A DNA stretch of 64,000 bases from Guyanagaster necrorhizus (Eukaryota; Basidiomycota; Agaricomycetes; Agaricales; Physalacriaceae). The notes below the pieces were generated by a model, which searched no databases, was not told the DNA's origin, and worked only from the letters and a program-made list of their open reading frames with translations. The position numbers and the translations under genes are program-made. Shown here piece by piece: positions 50,867-60,736 of the stretch (the first letter of the stretch is position 1; each line of letters starts with the position of its first letter). Where the stretch lies: NCBI RefSeq assembly GCF_019112545.1, contig NW_025064901.1, positions 62,001 to 126,000 on the forward strand. The letters run 5' to 3'.

Positions 50867-51001
50867 GATGCGCCGGAGTAGCTAGTATCTCAGTGGGAAC
50901 TTTAACAAGACCCTGGTGCGCCTCCTGACATCAACGAGATAATCAGTCTTAGTGAGCACAACGGGATCGGATCTCGGCCCGTATCCGAATCAGCTACCAC
51001 C
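50867..51001. promoter_or_regulatory. compact divergent promoter, GSH2 / VPS28
   Basis: The 135 bp between the start codons of these divergent genes must contain both promoters. No TATA box or obvious oxidative-stress motif was found in it. Confidence 0.4.
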
Positions 51002-51912
51002 ATGTCGACTTTCTCACTGGACGAGGAAGTACGCCTATACACCAACAACGCCGACCGCGAGAGATACAATCTACTGGCGACGCTTTTTGGCATAATAGTG
51101 GCTCTGGACTATCTCGAGAGAGCCTACGTGCGAGACTCGATAACGGCAGCAGAGTGAGTAATTAGCTATTAAGAATATGAATCGTTTTCTAAGGTTGCTA
51201 TTGAAGAGATACTCGCCTGCATGCACTCGCCTATTGTCCCAATACAAGACTATGCTGAAGCTCGTCGGTGAAGATGTGTCGTCGATTGATCAGTTTATGC
51301 AGAGGTATCGAGTAAGTGCCGTTCGCGCTGTCGACACCTTGCGCATTTTCATGGCTGTTGCGTAGATGGACAATCCAGCAGCTCTTCACCGGATCCAAGT
51401 GGGAGTACCTGCGACGGTCGAGCATTCAAGTGAAGCTGGTCCGGAGACAGGCAAGTGGGTTGCTGAAACGACGCAGGTGTGTAATGTTCCATTTGACAGC
51501 TCAGACCATCACTGATTCATGTCTCCAGGGCTTTATTACTCTCATGGATGCTCTAAAGCTACGCCTGCGAGCAAAAGACCAATTGTACCCGTACCTGCAA
51601 GAGCTGGTTACTGGCTACGCCCGGTTTAAAGGCAAAGACTCTTGGGAAGGCCATAGTAAGATGGTCGGATGGTATGTCCCCTATCCTTTCGGCCTACGTC
51701 ACGCTGTCAATGACAACCTTGCTAGGCTGATTACACTGAATGCCATGAAAGCATCTGAGGAAATCACTGAGGAGCAGTCGCGGCAGGTAGGTCCACCCAC
51801 ATTTACCGCGACTCCATTTTCTGAACCGTAGTCACAGCTACTATTTGATGTCGAAAATGCATATGCAGAGTTCTTCAGGAGTTTGAGTGGTGGGAAGGAT
51901 AGTTCCAACTAA
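51002..51912 (+). CDS. VPS28: VPS28, ESCRT-I subunit
   Basis: Endosomal sorting component: its core binds Vps23/Vps37 and its C-terminal bundle contacts ESCRT-II. Start MSTFSLDEEVRLYTNNADRE is typical. The core continues YNLLATLFGIIVALDYLERAYV, YSPACTRLLSQYKTMLKLVG and FMQRYRMDNPAALHRIQVGV. The C-terminal four-helix domain has FITLMDALKLRLRAKDQLYP and KMVGWLITLNAMKASEEITEEQSRQLLFDVENAY. Five introns. It terminates with a Ser/Gly-rich tail (SGGKDSSN). Confidence 0.9.
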
Positions 51913-52233
51913 AACACACATGTAGCGTCGTTAACCCATTACGTAGGTACATTGTGAATAGAAAGGTTCTTGGATGTCATGGCGAAGACAGCACTCTCCA
52001 CCATACGCAGTGTCACCGACGTTTGTGTCGCTATCATTACGGCAGGGGAAGCCTTTGCTCTTTTCCGCCAGGGGCAAGTGCTGAATGGCCCTTTTGGATT
52101 CCTTTCGTAGGTCATGTAATGTAGTTCGGACGAGATCCAGCGAGGTCTACAAGGCTGCTAGGTTTGGCACTGACTTTCGAAGCTGACTGGGCCTGACCTT
52201 GCTATAGATATATTCGTACATCGTAATCTGTCG

Positions 52234-52537
52234 TTTTGAACTTCAACCCACTTGCCCCTATGGGTTGTCACGGCCAGCAAAAGACGTATCGGCAATACAC
52301 CGGGTGAAAATCCTCTCGTTTAATCGCCGAGCCTTCTGGGGAGGGACATCACTTTGTCCCGGCGGGGTTTTTGCCTCGAGCCAAATTATATCCTTTGTCA
52401 GAACAATTCTGTTCGAGTACAACATCAAGCTGATTGCGGGGGAAATTATTTCTCAACCTAACCTTGGCGCTCCTACTTTCGGAATCCCTTCTCCCACCGG
52501 CGATGTCGAAGTCACTATGATGAAGAGATTCGATTGA
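52234..52537 (+). pseudogene. C-terminal cytochrome P450 relic
   Basis: An isolated heme-binding region with no upstream P450 body: FNPLAP (like the FNPDRF/PERF region), then RRAFWGGTSLCPGGVFASSQI, where FxxGxxxCxG is the cysteine-ligand signature, and a weak C-terminal tail (P-rich turn, then VEVTMMKRFD). The preceding I-helix and ExxR region cannot be found in the ~320 bp back to VPS28, and the fragment starts without a clear exon. It is therefore a truncated remnant, with the stop at 52535-52537. Confidence 0.6.
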
Positions 52538-52980
52538 CAGGGTACAGTAGTCAGGTGTTAGTTACTAAGGCGCATAGATGTTGAAATGAGTAGACTATGG
52601 CTTCATGTTCGTGATGTGCCCTAACGTCCTGTAGCGTCTCATTCGTGCAATCCTTGCGATCCTGCCGAGCGGCGAAATGTTTAATTAAGAGACAAAGTTA
52701 CTTGCGAACACGACGCATGGCGACAGATCCATCTGGGTAGTCATATACCTACAAAATATGAATCCCAGTCCAGGGCACCGGGTTTTATTATTTGCTCGTG
52801 CCTGTTGTATGTCGATCGATCTCTCGAACAGTCAGTATGAATAGGGATCTAGTACACAGTGGTGATAACACTTACAGTACTCCCTTACTGGGCAGCATCG
52901 GCAGCATTATCAGATAGCATTGCAGAGAAGCAAAGCGACTCCGTCCGAACTCCGAAAAGTGGGAAAGTTGATATTCTGAT
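52538..52980. other. intergenic region, no gene seen
   Basis: This 443-bp region downstream of the P450 relic and of the convergent ZNHIT2-like gene holds no recognisable feature. Confidence 0.35.
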
Positions 52981-54100
52981 TTATCCAATCTCTTCGATAC
53001 AGGTTCGTCCTGGCCTGAGGTCGCCGGTCATTGCAGGAGGTTGTAGCACGTTCTCTTCCGCTTCTGCGTCGAGCATATCTTCTACTTCCTTCACTACCAC
53101 GGCCAATAGACCCCTTCCCTCCTTGACACAAGCAGCATAGAAGACCAATTTCTTCACCACCTTGCCCCGTGCAAACAGCTTGGCAAGGTCTGAAAGCATG
53201 GTAAGGGCGCGGTGATTGGGATGAGTTCCATCTTCCATCACGACCCGAGGTTTTAATAACATCGTAATGTCCTTCAGAAGAACCCTTAGCGCTTGCGGAT
53301 CGATGGACTCGCGAGAACAAACAGCTGTTACAGCTTCCCCGAGAGATGTGTGGGCCAATGTTGACCTTGGGTCTGCAAGAAAGGGAACAAGCTTTTTGAT
53401 CAGCTCCTTGGCTCCCGGATCAGCCAAAGATAGGTGGCGAGTAGTGTACGCGTATGCCAGCGTTATCCCGCAGAGATTATACATCAAAGCGCGGTTGACA
53501 CGCGGATGAAGGGCCACGGGGACCTCAAGCTGTGGAACGTCAGGCTCAACGCTCTTTTCCCACCACGGAGAACGTTCATATTCTTCAGATGCGAGAAGCG
53601 ATCGAGCGAGCTCGCTGGAAGGATCGGCAACGGCGTTCAGGAATTTGGTGCGCTCGGCAGGTGTTAGACGACTCCAAAGTTCATCTGTGTTGTCTGGGAA
53701 ATGCATGAGTCGACTGTGAACTGTAATTAGAACAAGACGTACCGAGGTCAATACCTTCAAATCGCTCTGCCAAACCATCGACCCCGTCCTCGTCCTCTTT
53801 GTTTTCCATCGCCTCGAATCTCTTCAGCATCTCCATCATTTTAATCCGCTCTTCCGCTTTCAGATTCTGGTCTGCGCCAACATCTCGTTGGATTTCATTC
53901 TTGTAAAACGTCTCGGAGCAGTCACCGTGCGCGGGAGAGCGAAAACACGTCAAGGAGCAGTAAGGGAGGTTACATGTCGGGCAGGTATACTTTGAAAGCT
54001 GTCTTCGGCATCTAGAAGGAATATCTGAGCAGCTATGTCGGTAAAAAGGGGGGAGACATTACATCTTGCAAACAATATGGTCGTCTGAAAGCTCAGTCAT
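52981..54100 (-). CDS. HIT-type zinc finger protein, ZNHIT2-like
   Basis: Predicted member of the ZNHIT2 group, which bridges the R2TP/RUVBL chaperone to spliceosomal U5 assembly. The N-terminal HIT finger is split by an intron: MTELSDDHIVCK joined to ICRRQLSKYTCPTCNLPYCS, then LTCFRSPAHGDC, giving the spaced Cys/His ligands. An acidic helical linker (AEERIKMMEMLKRFEAMENKEDEDG) is followed by a folded alpha-helical domain: LWSRLTPAERTKFLNAVADP, SPWWEKSVEP, VALHPRVNRALMYNLCGITLAYAY. It ends with an acidic region (VEDMLDAEAEENV). Introns near 53990-54058 and 53700-53760. Its start is 115 bp from the divergent unknown gene. Confidence 0.82.
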
Positions 54101-54215
54101 CGGCGATGTCCGTACGTTGTGACACAAAGCACGTGAAATGTGACTCTTCGAGGTGCCTCTTCGTCCCTCCGAGTCGACGCCACTCGATGGTCTGATTCCT
54201 CGCATACTTAGGCCA

Positions 54216-54993
54216 ATGAACGACGTTTCCGATAGAATCGCGGTACCGATGCTGGATGTTATCATGCCCACCGTTGACCGCGCCGCCGACCTGATAGTGC
54301 AAGTGAGTCGCGACACTACTCTAGGCCTAGACCTGATAGAATGGTTACTGCTCGGCGAACATTCACGTTCGAGGACGTACGTCCTGTGTGAGCTATTCTG
54401 TGCCTTCTTTTATGATAGGTCCATGCTTATACTGTATATAACAGCCTCGAAGGAATGGTTGCTAAAACATCCAGATTGGCGGTAGCACACGATTTCCTCA
54501 GGGGTCTCGGTGACACGGCCGCCGACAAGGAGCTAATCGTCAGAGAGTGGAGTCGACTGCAGTTATCCCAAGCACTACTGTCTCTCACAACTCCGGATTC
54601 AGAGGATGTACCCATCTTCATATCCGTCATCAAGGAGAAAGGTACCTGCGGTTGTGCTGAATGCGGCATGCTCAATACATTCCTCAAAAACACCTCCGCT
54701 GAGACTACTTTGGGGTTTCTTCAAGCGAAGAGAAATCACATTGAGGGGTACCTTCGAGGAGCTAGTGACGTGGGTATGAGGTTGTGCGTATGAGTCGCCC
54801 GCAAGGACTTCTGGTGAGGAAACGACCAGATGTGCTTGCCTCGCTGCAATGGTCAATGCGGTAGGCCGACACAAAGACATTTTTGAGTCTGATTGGTGAC
54901 GAAGACATTATTTCGGAACTGGTTGGACGGCGGTACGCGGATGTATTGAGGGCACAAAACCTATGCATCCTGCCTCAGGTCCGTCATCAATAA
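54216..54993 (+). CDS. unrecognised protein gene, tentative model
   Basis: I do not recognise this. The ATG at 54216 opens MNDVSDRIAVPMLDVIMP and continues to LGLDLIEWLLLGEHSRSR. A good intron (donor gtacgtcct near 54380, acceptor ataacag near 54443) joins it in frame to LEGMVAKTSRLAVAHDFLRG. That exon runs through TPDSEDVPIFISVIKEKG, a CGCAECGMLNTF cysteine cluster, and KRNHIEGYLRGASD. Another open segment (LIGDEDIISELVGRRYADVLRAQ) ends at a stop at 54991-54993; splicing between them is unclear. The cysteine cluster followed by a basic RxHIE turn vaguely recalls the C-terminal extension of basidiomycete 2-oxoglutarate/Fe(II) dioxygenase-like proteins, but no 2OG core is present. It may be a degraded gene. 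Confidence 0.4.
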
Positions 54994-55416
54994 GTGTAGA
55001 CGCTCTACCGCAAGATGTGTCAACCTCTTTGTCGTGGTTTTCATCGTCGACCGTCGCAGGCACGAAAACCGATGGCTATTACTGGGCCTGTCATTGACTT
55101 GGCAGAGGATTGAACGTCATCTTGAGTACTTACTACTTATGTGCTTGGACCTGTAATATACTATGGTTCATTTTAAAAATTTATGTTCTCCGATTGATCA
55201 TATATCGATTATACCTCACGTAGATTAGAACGTAGCCACTGCAATCATCTTGTGCATGAAGAATGCAATAATAATGATAAAGTAGGACAGGTAACAATAC
55301 ATCCCGATCCACTGAAACAGTATGCGTTCCAATGTTATGTATGATACACGCGTCCCTCGGTGAGCCTCTGCAAGCTAGAAAGATTCCATAGGCGCGGCAT
55401 AGGGTCGTCATCTACA

Positions 55417-56172
55417 TCATCTGGAGCATGTACAAGACAATCGAGCATCTTTATCATCACTGTGTTTGGGGTTAGTTGTGCATAGACACCTCGGTGATAA
55501 AGTACACACAGCAGCCTTGGGGCCGAACCGCTCTGCTCGTTTCTTCCGCCGAGCCAACTCTTCAGCATCGACTTCCTCTGTCACGGTAGCTGGCGCCTTT
55601 CGTTTCGAAGGGGGAGAGGATGTAGGCTTTGCAGTGACTCCAAATCTCACCGCTCTGGATTTGATCCTTTCAGGATCCTATGCAGAGATGAATAAGGGAG
55701 AAAAAGTAAACAAAAGACGACTTACATCTGCTGCAGCGGGCAACTTTTTCCGTGACGCGTTTTTACGATCCGGCTTGGGCTCAACAAGAGGTATGCCAAA
55801 CCGAGCGGCGCGTTTCTTTCGCTTCTCAAGTTCGAGGTCTACAGGTGCCACTGCTGCTGGCTCTACGACCGATGGCTCAGACGCCGGTGGTGCATCTGCT
55901 GTTGGCTCCACTGCTGGCTCTGCCTTTGGCGGCAACTTGGGAGGCTCAGCTGGCTTTGCTTTAGGAGGCTCTGGCTTGTTTTCTGGGACCTTGGGAGGGT
56001 CAACCTCAGTAGGCACGTCATGAAGGGTGTTGTAGGCATCAAGGGCAGGCTGGGAAGCGAGAATGGTGTTAATGAGATCCTGCTTGTTCGCCTTCGCAGG
56101 GAGAGAGACGCTGGCAGTGGCCAAGATAGCTTTGAGGTCAACCACTTTCAATGCTTTCAGTTTGGACTCCAT
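55417..56172 (-). CDS. SAP-domain protein of the THO1/SARNP type
   Basis: Predicted nuclear RNA/DNA-binding protein coupled to transcription and mRNA export (Tho1 in yeast, SARNP/CIP29 in animals). The N-terminal SAP motif is MESKLKALKVVDLKAILATA followed by ANKQDLINTIL. A long Pro/Glu/Lys/Ala-rich linker contains VPENKPEPPKAKPAEPPKLP. Two copies of the RxxRF signature follow (RKKRAARFGIPLVEP and RKKRAERFGPKA) with a third weaker one, SRAVRFGVTA. An intron near 55680-55725 separates the repeats. The start ATG 56172 sits at the SAP helix; upstream in-frame residues look noncoding. The 3' end is uncertain: a small final intron may alter the last ~25 residues. Confidence 0.75.
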
Positions 56173-56400
56173 GCTAGAGGTGGTGTTGAAAGGGTAAATA
56201 GTCACGACGTCACACATTGTCACAGTATAAGTTAGATCGGCCCTTTTAGAATCTGTCAACGATGCTTCGAACTGGAGACTTGTAACCCTGATCTCACAAT
56301 GCTGTATCTTGGGCTTAGAACTACGTGGCAGCATCATAATACTCAGGCTATTATACTACTTGATTCGAGCTCCAAACTTGGTAATACCTTATGAGAATAA
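56173..56400. other. spacer at the edge of the retrotransposon-rich region
   Basis: This short spacer contains the THO1-like promoter. Within it (near 56350-56400) base composition switches from gene-like, CpG-containing DNA to AT-rich, CpG-poor sequence that continues to the window end. Confidence 0.4.
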
Positions 56401-56810
56401 GCAGAGATTATGATAAATACAGATTCCAAGGGTAAGGAGCATTTCTGTAGACCTCTGCCATGCATCAAGACTGGCTTTTCCAAACTCTTAGGCTCAGTTA
56501 TTGAAGTGCTGCTTCACTTTGGAGGAGTGGAATTGTTATCCTGTATCATTTTCAGTACCAGATTTCTGATGAAGGCTGAAAGTCAAGAGACATCAGAGCA
56601 AGTGTCTCATGCTTCTCTATCCTTTTTCTCGGTAAGTCAAGGTGAGCTTTGCTTGCTTGCTTATCATTATGCTCACCAGCCTCACCTCTTTACTACCTTA
56701 GAGATTGTTTAATTGTTTCTCCCAGACAACCCAAATGGCTCTGGCAGATCTGACAGACCCAGTGGACCAGGTGGTTCTAGTAGTTCCAGTGGTCCTGGTG
56801 ATGCTGGAAA

Positions 56811-56836
56811 CAACAACAACAACAACAACAACAACA
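56811..56836. repeat. (CAA)n microsatellite
   Basis: A run of CAA triplets ending in CAG, coding poly-Asn in one frame (AAC reading) of a Gag-like remnant. Simple sequence, no function implied. Confidence 0.9.
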
Positions 56837-56995
56837 GCACCCCCAATGAGCAAAAAATGATATGAGAGTTCATGAACCTGCTATATGTTCAGAACACCAG
56901 TCAACACCCTCTATCAGGTTATTTGGATGATGGTTATTCTTAGATACATTCAGTAGCATGATCACTAGTACATAAAGATTTTTTCCCCTCCAATG

Positions 56996-57036
56996 TACCT
57001 CAGTCTTCTACACATATTTGAGTGGAGACTGAGGTA
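56996..57036. repeat. 11-bp perfect inverted repeat
   Basis: TACCTCAGTCT at 56996-57006 and its exact complement AGACTGAGGTA at 57026-57036, separated by 19 bp, in the retrotransposon segment upstream of the Copia Gag-like frame. Could form an RNA/DNA hairpin in an LTR or leader. Confidence 0.6.
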
Positions 57037-59188
57037 TATCTTTCTTACTTTACTGATTGAAATATTACTTACAATACATAGTTAGTTGTTTATTAACAGG
57101 TTCTATGGCCCTGTTGTGCTCAAACCTCAGATTCTGATCCTAACAACTGCACTCAAAATACCTTGAAGACTCAAAACCATAAAAGCAAAAGCTTGAGACC
57201 ATAGATTGTGGCCCTCATATAACTTTGCTTAAAATTTGAAAACTATTGAACCCCTATAAAATTTTCAACATTGAGAAAGAATGTCTATGACAATGAACTC
57301 ATCAGTCTTACTATTCAAGCTTGAAGCAGAAGAGAAATTTAATGGAGAGAACTGGGTGTCATGGGAGATGTTGATGATAGCTGAAGGAGGACCATGTGGC
57401 CTGGTTAATTATTGGGAAAATAAGGTATCACCAACAGCATCCAGCTTGATTCTATGGCCTGCAACTGGCCTAATGAGCCTTAATCCCCTTGATCATGAAT
57501 ACACCCAACATGAGAGTGTGGCTCTCTCTTCAATCATTCAAAATGTCACTGATCTATTTAGGTTCAGCCTCAACTCCAGAGAAAAATCACACAAAGCTTG
57601 GATGAAATTACAGAAGGAGTATGGAGCTCACTCTGATATTATTCAAAAGAGATGAGAGGATATCCTACAAGCAACAAAGTTCCAAGATGAGAAAAAGTGA
57701 CAGGAGATGGTGGACACATCAAAAAGATGAGATGCTTACTGAAGAAAGTGAACAATGCTAGAGCAGCAATCAAAATAGACACTTTTGTGACAATACTGAT
57801 AGACTAATTCTCAGAGTCTTAGGATCTGGTCATCAGTACCCTGCATGGCAAGTTGGATATTGTCAAGATAATTGTATGACTTGCTGCACACAGAGATCAT
57901 GTCAGTGGACAAGATGGCCAGACTATAAACTTGACCTCAATGAATTTATCAAACCAAGCACTCTATGCATCAATTGCAGCACCCATTTAACAAATACAGA
58001 GTATGAATGCTACTACTCATCATGAAAAACCATCTAATGGACACTCCCATGAGGCAAATGAGAATTGCAAAGGCATAGGCTATACTGTCAAAGAGTGCTG
58101 AAAAATCAGGGGAGGAAAACAGGGTTAATATTCTCTTTGGTGAAAAGGAAAATGTGATGCACTATTACCAGCATCATCAGTGCATCTTGCACAGTCTATG
58201 GTTATTGTAGACCCAGATACAGGTATCTCAATCTCCATCTATGCACTCCACACTAGCAAAAAGACATTGAAAGGATCTGAAAGGATTTGGATAGCTAAAG
58301 AAATGAATGAGTTAAACTCATTGAAGTTATTTTGTGATTCTGATGTGACTATGCATTTCATCAAACAGAGAAACACTTTTTTGAACTATATTCTGCTCAA
58401 ACACTACACTGGAGGATTCTCAAAGGCTGATGTGAACCTGTGAATTTCTGAAACTGGAAGAGTCACTTTTACAACTGAGAAGAACAATGTTATGGTGCTG
58501 AACAAAGTGTTATATTACTCAGATATATCAGCCAACTTAATTTTGGTGTCAAGGCTTGACAAAGATGATTGGACTGTAATATATGCAAAGGAGAAAGTCA
58601 GTTTTATGGGGCTAGACAGTGAAGAAAAATTTATAGATATTGAGTGGAGATTTATATGTGATCAATAGAATATTAATCAGTGCTGAAAAGCACCAGACTC
58701 TATCTGCTAGATCTACAGATATTGCTATCCCAATAAAGATGTGGCACATGCAATTTGAGCATCACAGTGTCAATAGAATCAAGGTCCTTAGTAATGGAAA
58801 TCTCATCAACAGCTTGAACATCAAATCAGGTCCAAAATTACCTGAGAAGTGTGAACCCTATATTCTTGAAAACCAAAAATGAAGGCCTTTTAATGCTGTG
58901 GTAATGTCAGAGACAGAATTATTTGCATTAGTTGCCTTAGATATACAGAGTCTTGTAAGAGTTAAGTCAATTGGTGGTGCCCATTATACTATGGAATTTA
59001 CAGATGATGCATCATCATGCTGACAACTGTACTTTATACCTGATAGAAACACTGTAACCATGCTGTCAGCCTTTGATTCATTCACAACAATAGCAGAAAG
59101 GCAGACAGAAAAGAAGTTGAAGAAAATCCATTGCAACAATGAGTTTGATTGCAAACTTTGGCATGATTAAGCTGAAAATCATGGAGTA

Positions 59189-59854
59189 TGTTATGATTTT
59201 TTATCTTTTCTTTTTCTTAACTTCTATTTTTGCTTAGTCAGAGCACTTAATGTGGGATCTGCTTATGCAAATATAATAGAAAGACCAAGCTCATTGTCCT
59301 GTGTTAGGATTTTGCTGGAAAGTTCTAGAAAGGACAATCCAGCATCATGCTGAGAGTTGATGAGTAAGCTTGAGAGAAAGAAAAAGTTGTAGTAAATTCT
59401 AGATACAAGCCTGGAGAGTATAAATACAAGCTCTGTAGGAGCTGTAAAATAAGAAGTTCATTCTTTCTGATCTTACCAGCCTGGAGTCTATTCTGCACAC
59501 CACCAAGGATTTCCAACATCCTGCAACAGCATCAGGCTCCTTAATGACAGACAATACTTCTTTTGTAACAGTAGTGACAACTAAAGACAAGAACACTATA
59601 ATGTAGAAACACATAATTAGCAGGTATATATTTATCTCAGATATGAACAGTATATAAGTAGCATAGCTCTCACTGTACATACCCAGCTTTGAGCTAAAGT
59701 TTATTCTACACTATTTATTCTCAAGCCAACTTGTCTCTGGCCTTAAAGCATGTTGCCTAGATAATATGTATAAGTGGACTCAAGTGTGACTATATAAACT
59801 TGATACAGCACTTGTTTATCACATGTTTAGATCATGTGTAACTTGGACTTAACA
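59189..59854 (+). repeat. LTR insertion inside the Copia integrase (outer LTR)
   Basis: Begins TGTTATGATTTT and ends ACTTAACA, so it has the TGTT...AACA termini. It is flanked by the direct repeat GAGTA at 59184-59188 and 59855-59859. Removing it with one repeat copy rejoins the Copia integrase in frame (HGV to ILLFTALYLSAANG). Its first 12 bases, and a TTTTTGCTTAGTCAGAG-like stretch nearby, match the beginning of the Gypsy LTR at 60391-60736 read on the minus strand, so it is a solo LTR of a related Gypsy family. It contains a second solo LTR (59302-59518); without that the LTR is about 444 bp. Confidence 0.82.
59302..59518 (+). repeat. solo LTR nested in the outer LTR
   Basis: A 217-bp sequence from TGTTAGGATTTTG to TTTCCAACA (TGTT...AACA ends) flanked by the perfect 5-bp direct repeat TCCTG at 59297-59301 and 59519-59523. 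It has a TATA-like box (GTATAAATACAAG, near 59418). No internal coding region, so a solo LTR left by recombination between its two LTRs. Confidence 0.82.
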
Positions 59855-60390
59855 GAGTAATCCTATTATTTACAGCTCTATATCTATCAGCTGCAAATGG
59901 AATAGCAGAACAGACATTCAGCATCATTTTTGAGACTATGAGAGTGATGCTAATTGAAGCAGGGATGACATATAGATGGTGGACAGAAGCTTGTGACTAT
60001 GTAATAGAAGTTAAAAACCTATTACCTTCAGCTGGACACTCTGGAAAGATTTCTGAAGAAGTGTGATCTGAAAAATGCCAATCAGTAGGGTTCATTCACA
60101 TTTGGAGCAGCCTATACTATATGAAAATACCTGCAGTGAAAGGTGAAAGCAAATTAGCACCTCAAAGCTTGAAGAGATGCTTAGTGGAAATAGCTGAACA
60201 TGGAACTTACCATATACAGTTGACTATCTCACAATGTATGATGTCAAAATGCACAATTCTGACTTTGCATATTGTTATGCTCAAGCCACACATGATCAAC
60301 TGGTACATGATAAACTAACATGGCTTCACATTTGAGCCTTTCATTAAAGTTCATTTTATGTACTGTTTGTTGATTTCCTGTGCTTCAAGA

Positions 60391-60736
60391 TGTTGTGTGA
60401 CTAGCTTGAGAGTAGAATGAGGATGTATAAACTTTAGCTTGAAGCTGGGGATTACCAGCAAGAGTGAGCTCTTTAAATACTAAACAGAATTTGCTAATAA
60501 TACTATCTACTTATTGTATATCTCTCTGTTTCTATGCTCATTGTCCTGGAGCATTGCTACTGTACATAAAAGGCTGGTTGTGTGTCATCAAGCAATGCTG
60601 TTGTGGCAAAAGACAATGACAGACTTGGCTAGTTGTGATGACTAAGCCTTATCCTACAGTCTTAAGCACTTGTTCTGACACTCTGACTAAGCATAAATAG
60701 GGATCAAACAAAGGAAAAGAGTAGAAAATCATAACA
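60391..60736 (-). repeat. 3' LTR of the Gypsy element
   Basis: On the minus strand it starts TGTTATGATTTTC (right end, 60736) directly after the purine-rich AGGCAGAGGTAA (PPT), and ends CACACAACA (left end, 60391). The plus strand reads TGTTGTGTG...ATAACA. TGTT...AACA ends, 346 bp. It abuts the Copia remnant on its left; the 5' LTR must lie beyond the right edge of the window. Confidence 0.75.

Larger units (their letters stand above)
56401..57280. mobile_element. decayed retrotransposon-derived segment with Gag-like low-complexity coding remnant
   Basis: AT-rich, CpG-poor sequence. At about 56723-56870 (plus) is a remnant reading PDNPNGSGRSDRPSGPGG, then SSSSSGPGDAG and poly-Asn encoded by (CAA)n, like Gly/Pro-rich linkers of fungal Gypsy Gag proteins. 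Open frames around 56410-56712 resemble no known domain. An 11-bp inverted repeat sits at 56996-57036. The segment ends TTAACA at 57098, which could be an LTR terminus of the following Copia element, but no matching LTR start was proven. Confidence 0.45.
57281..60390 (+). mobile_element. decayed Ty1/Copia retrotransposon, truncated on the right
   Basis: Order of remnants: a Gag-like frame at 57281-57655 (KFNGENWVSWEMLMIA; later AWMKLQKEYGAHSD). Past many stops is a protease-type stretch near 58444-58640 (LNKVLYYSDISANLILVSRL), then the GAG-pre-integrase motif (WHMQFEHHSVNRIKVLSNGN) at ~58740. The integrase core near 59130-59180 has FDCKLWHD and NHGV, and resumes at ~59860 with LYLSAANGIAEQTFS and FETMRVMLIEAGM. 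Reverse transcriptase and RNase H are absent within the window. Stops, frameshifts and CpG depletion show it is inactive. The integrase is split by an LTR insertion with a 5-bp target duplication. The rest of the element may lie right of the Gypsy insertion, outside the window (inference). Confidence 0.75.

Noticed and set aside
56811..56836. CAA repeat as a CRISPR- or satellite-like array
   Set aside because: A simple trinucleotide run coding poly-Asn; no spacers or longer unit.
57281..58443. Separate short genes for each open frame in the Copia region
   Set aside because: They are collinear fragments of one decayed element with stops between them.
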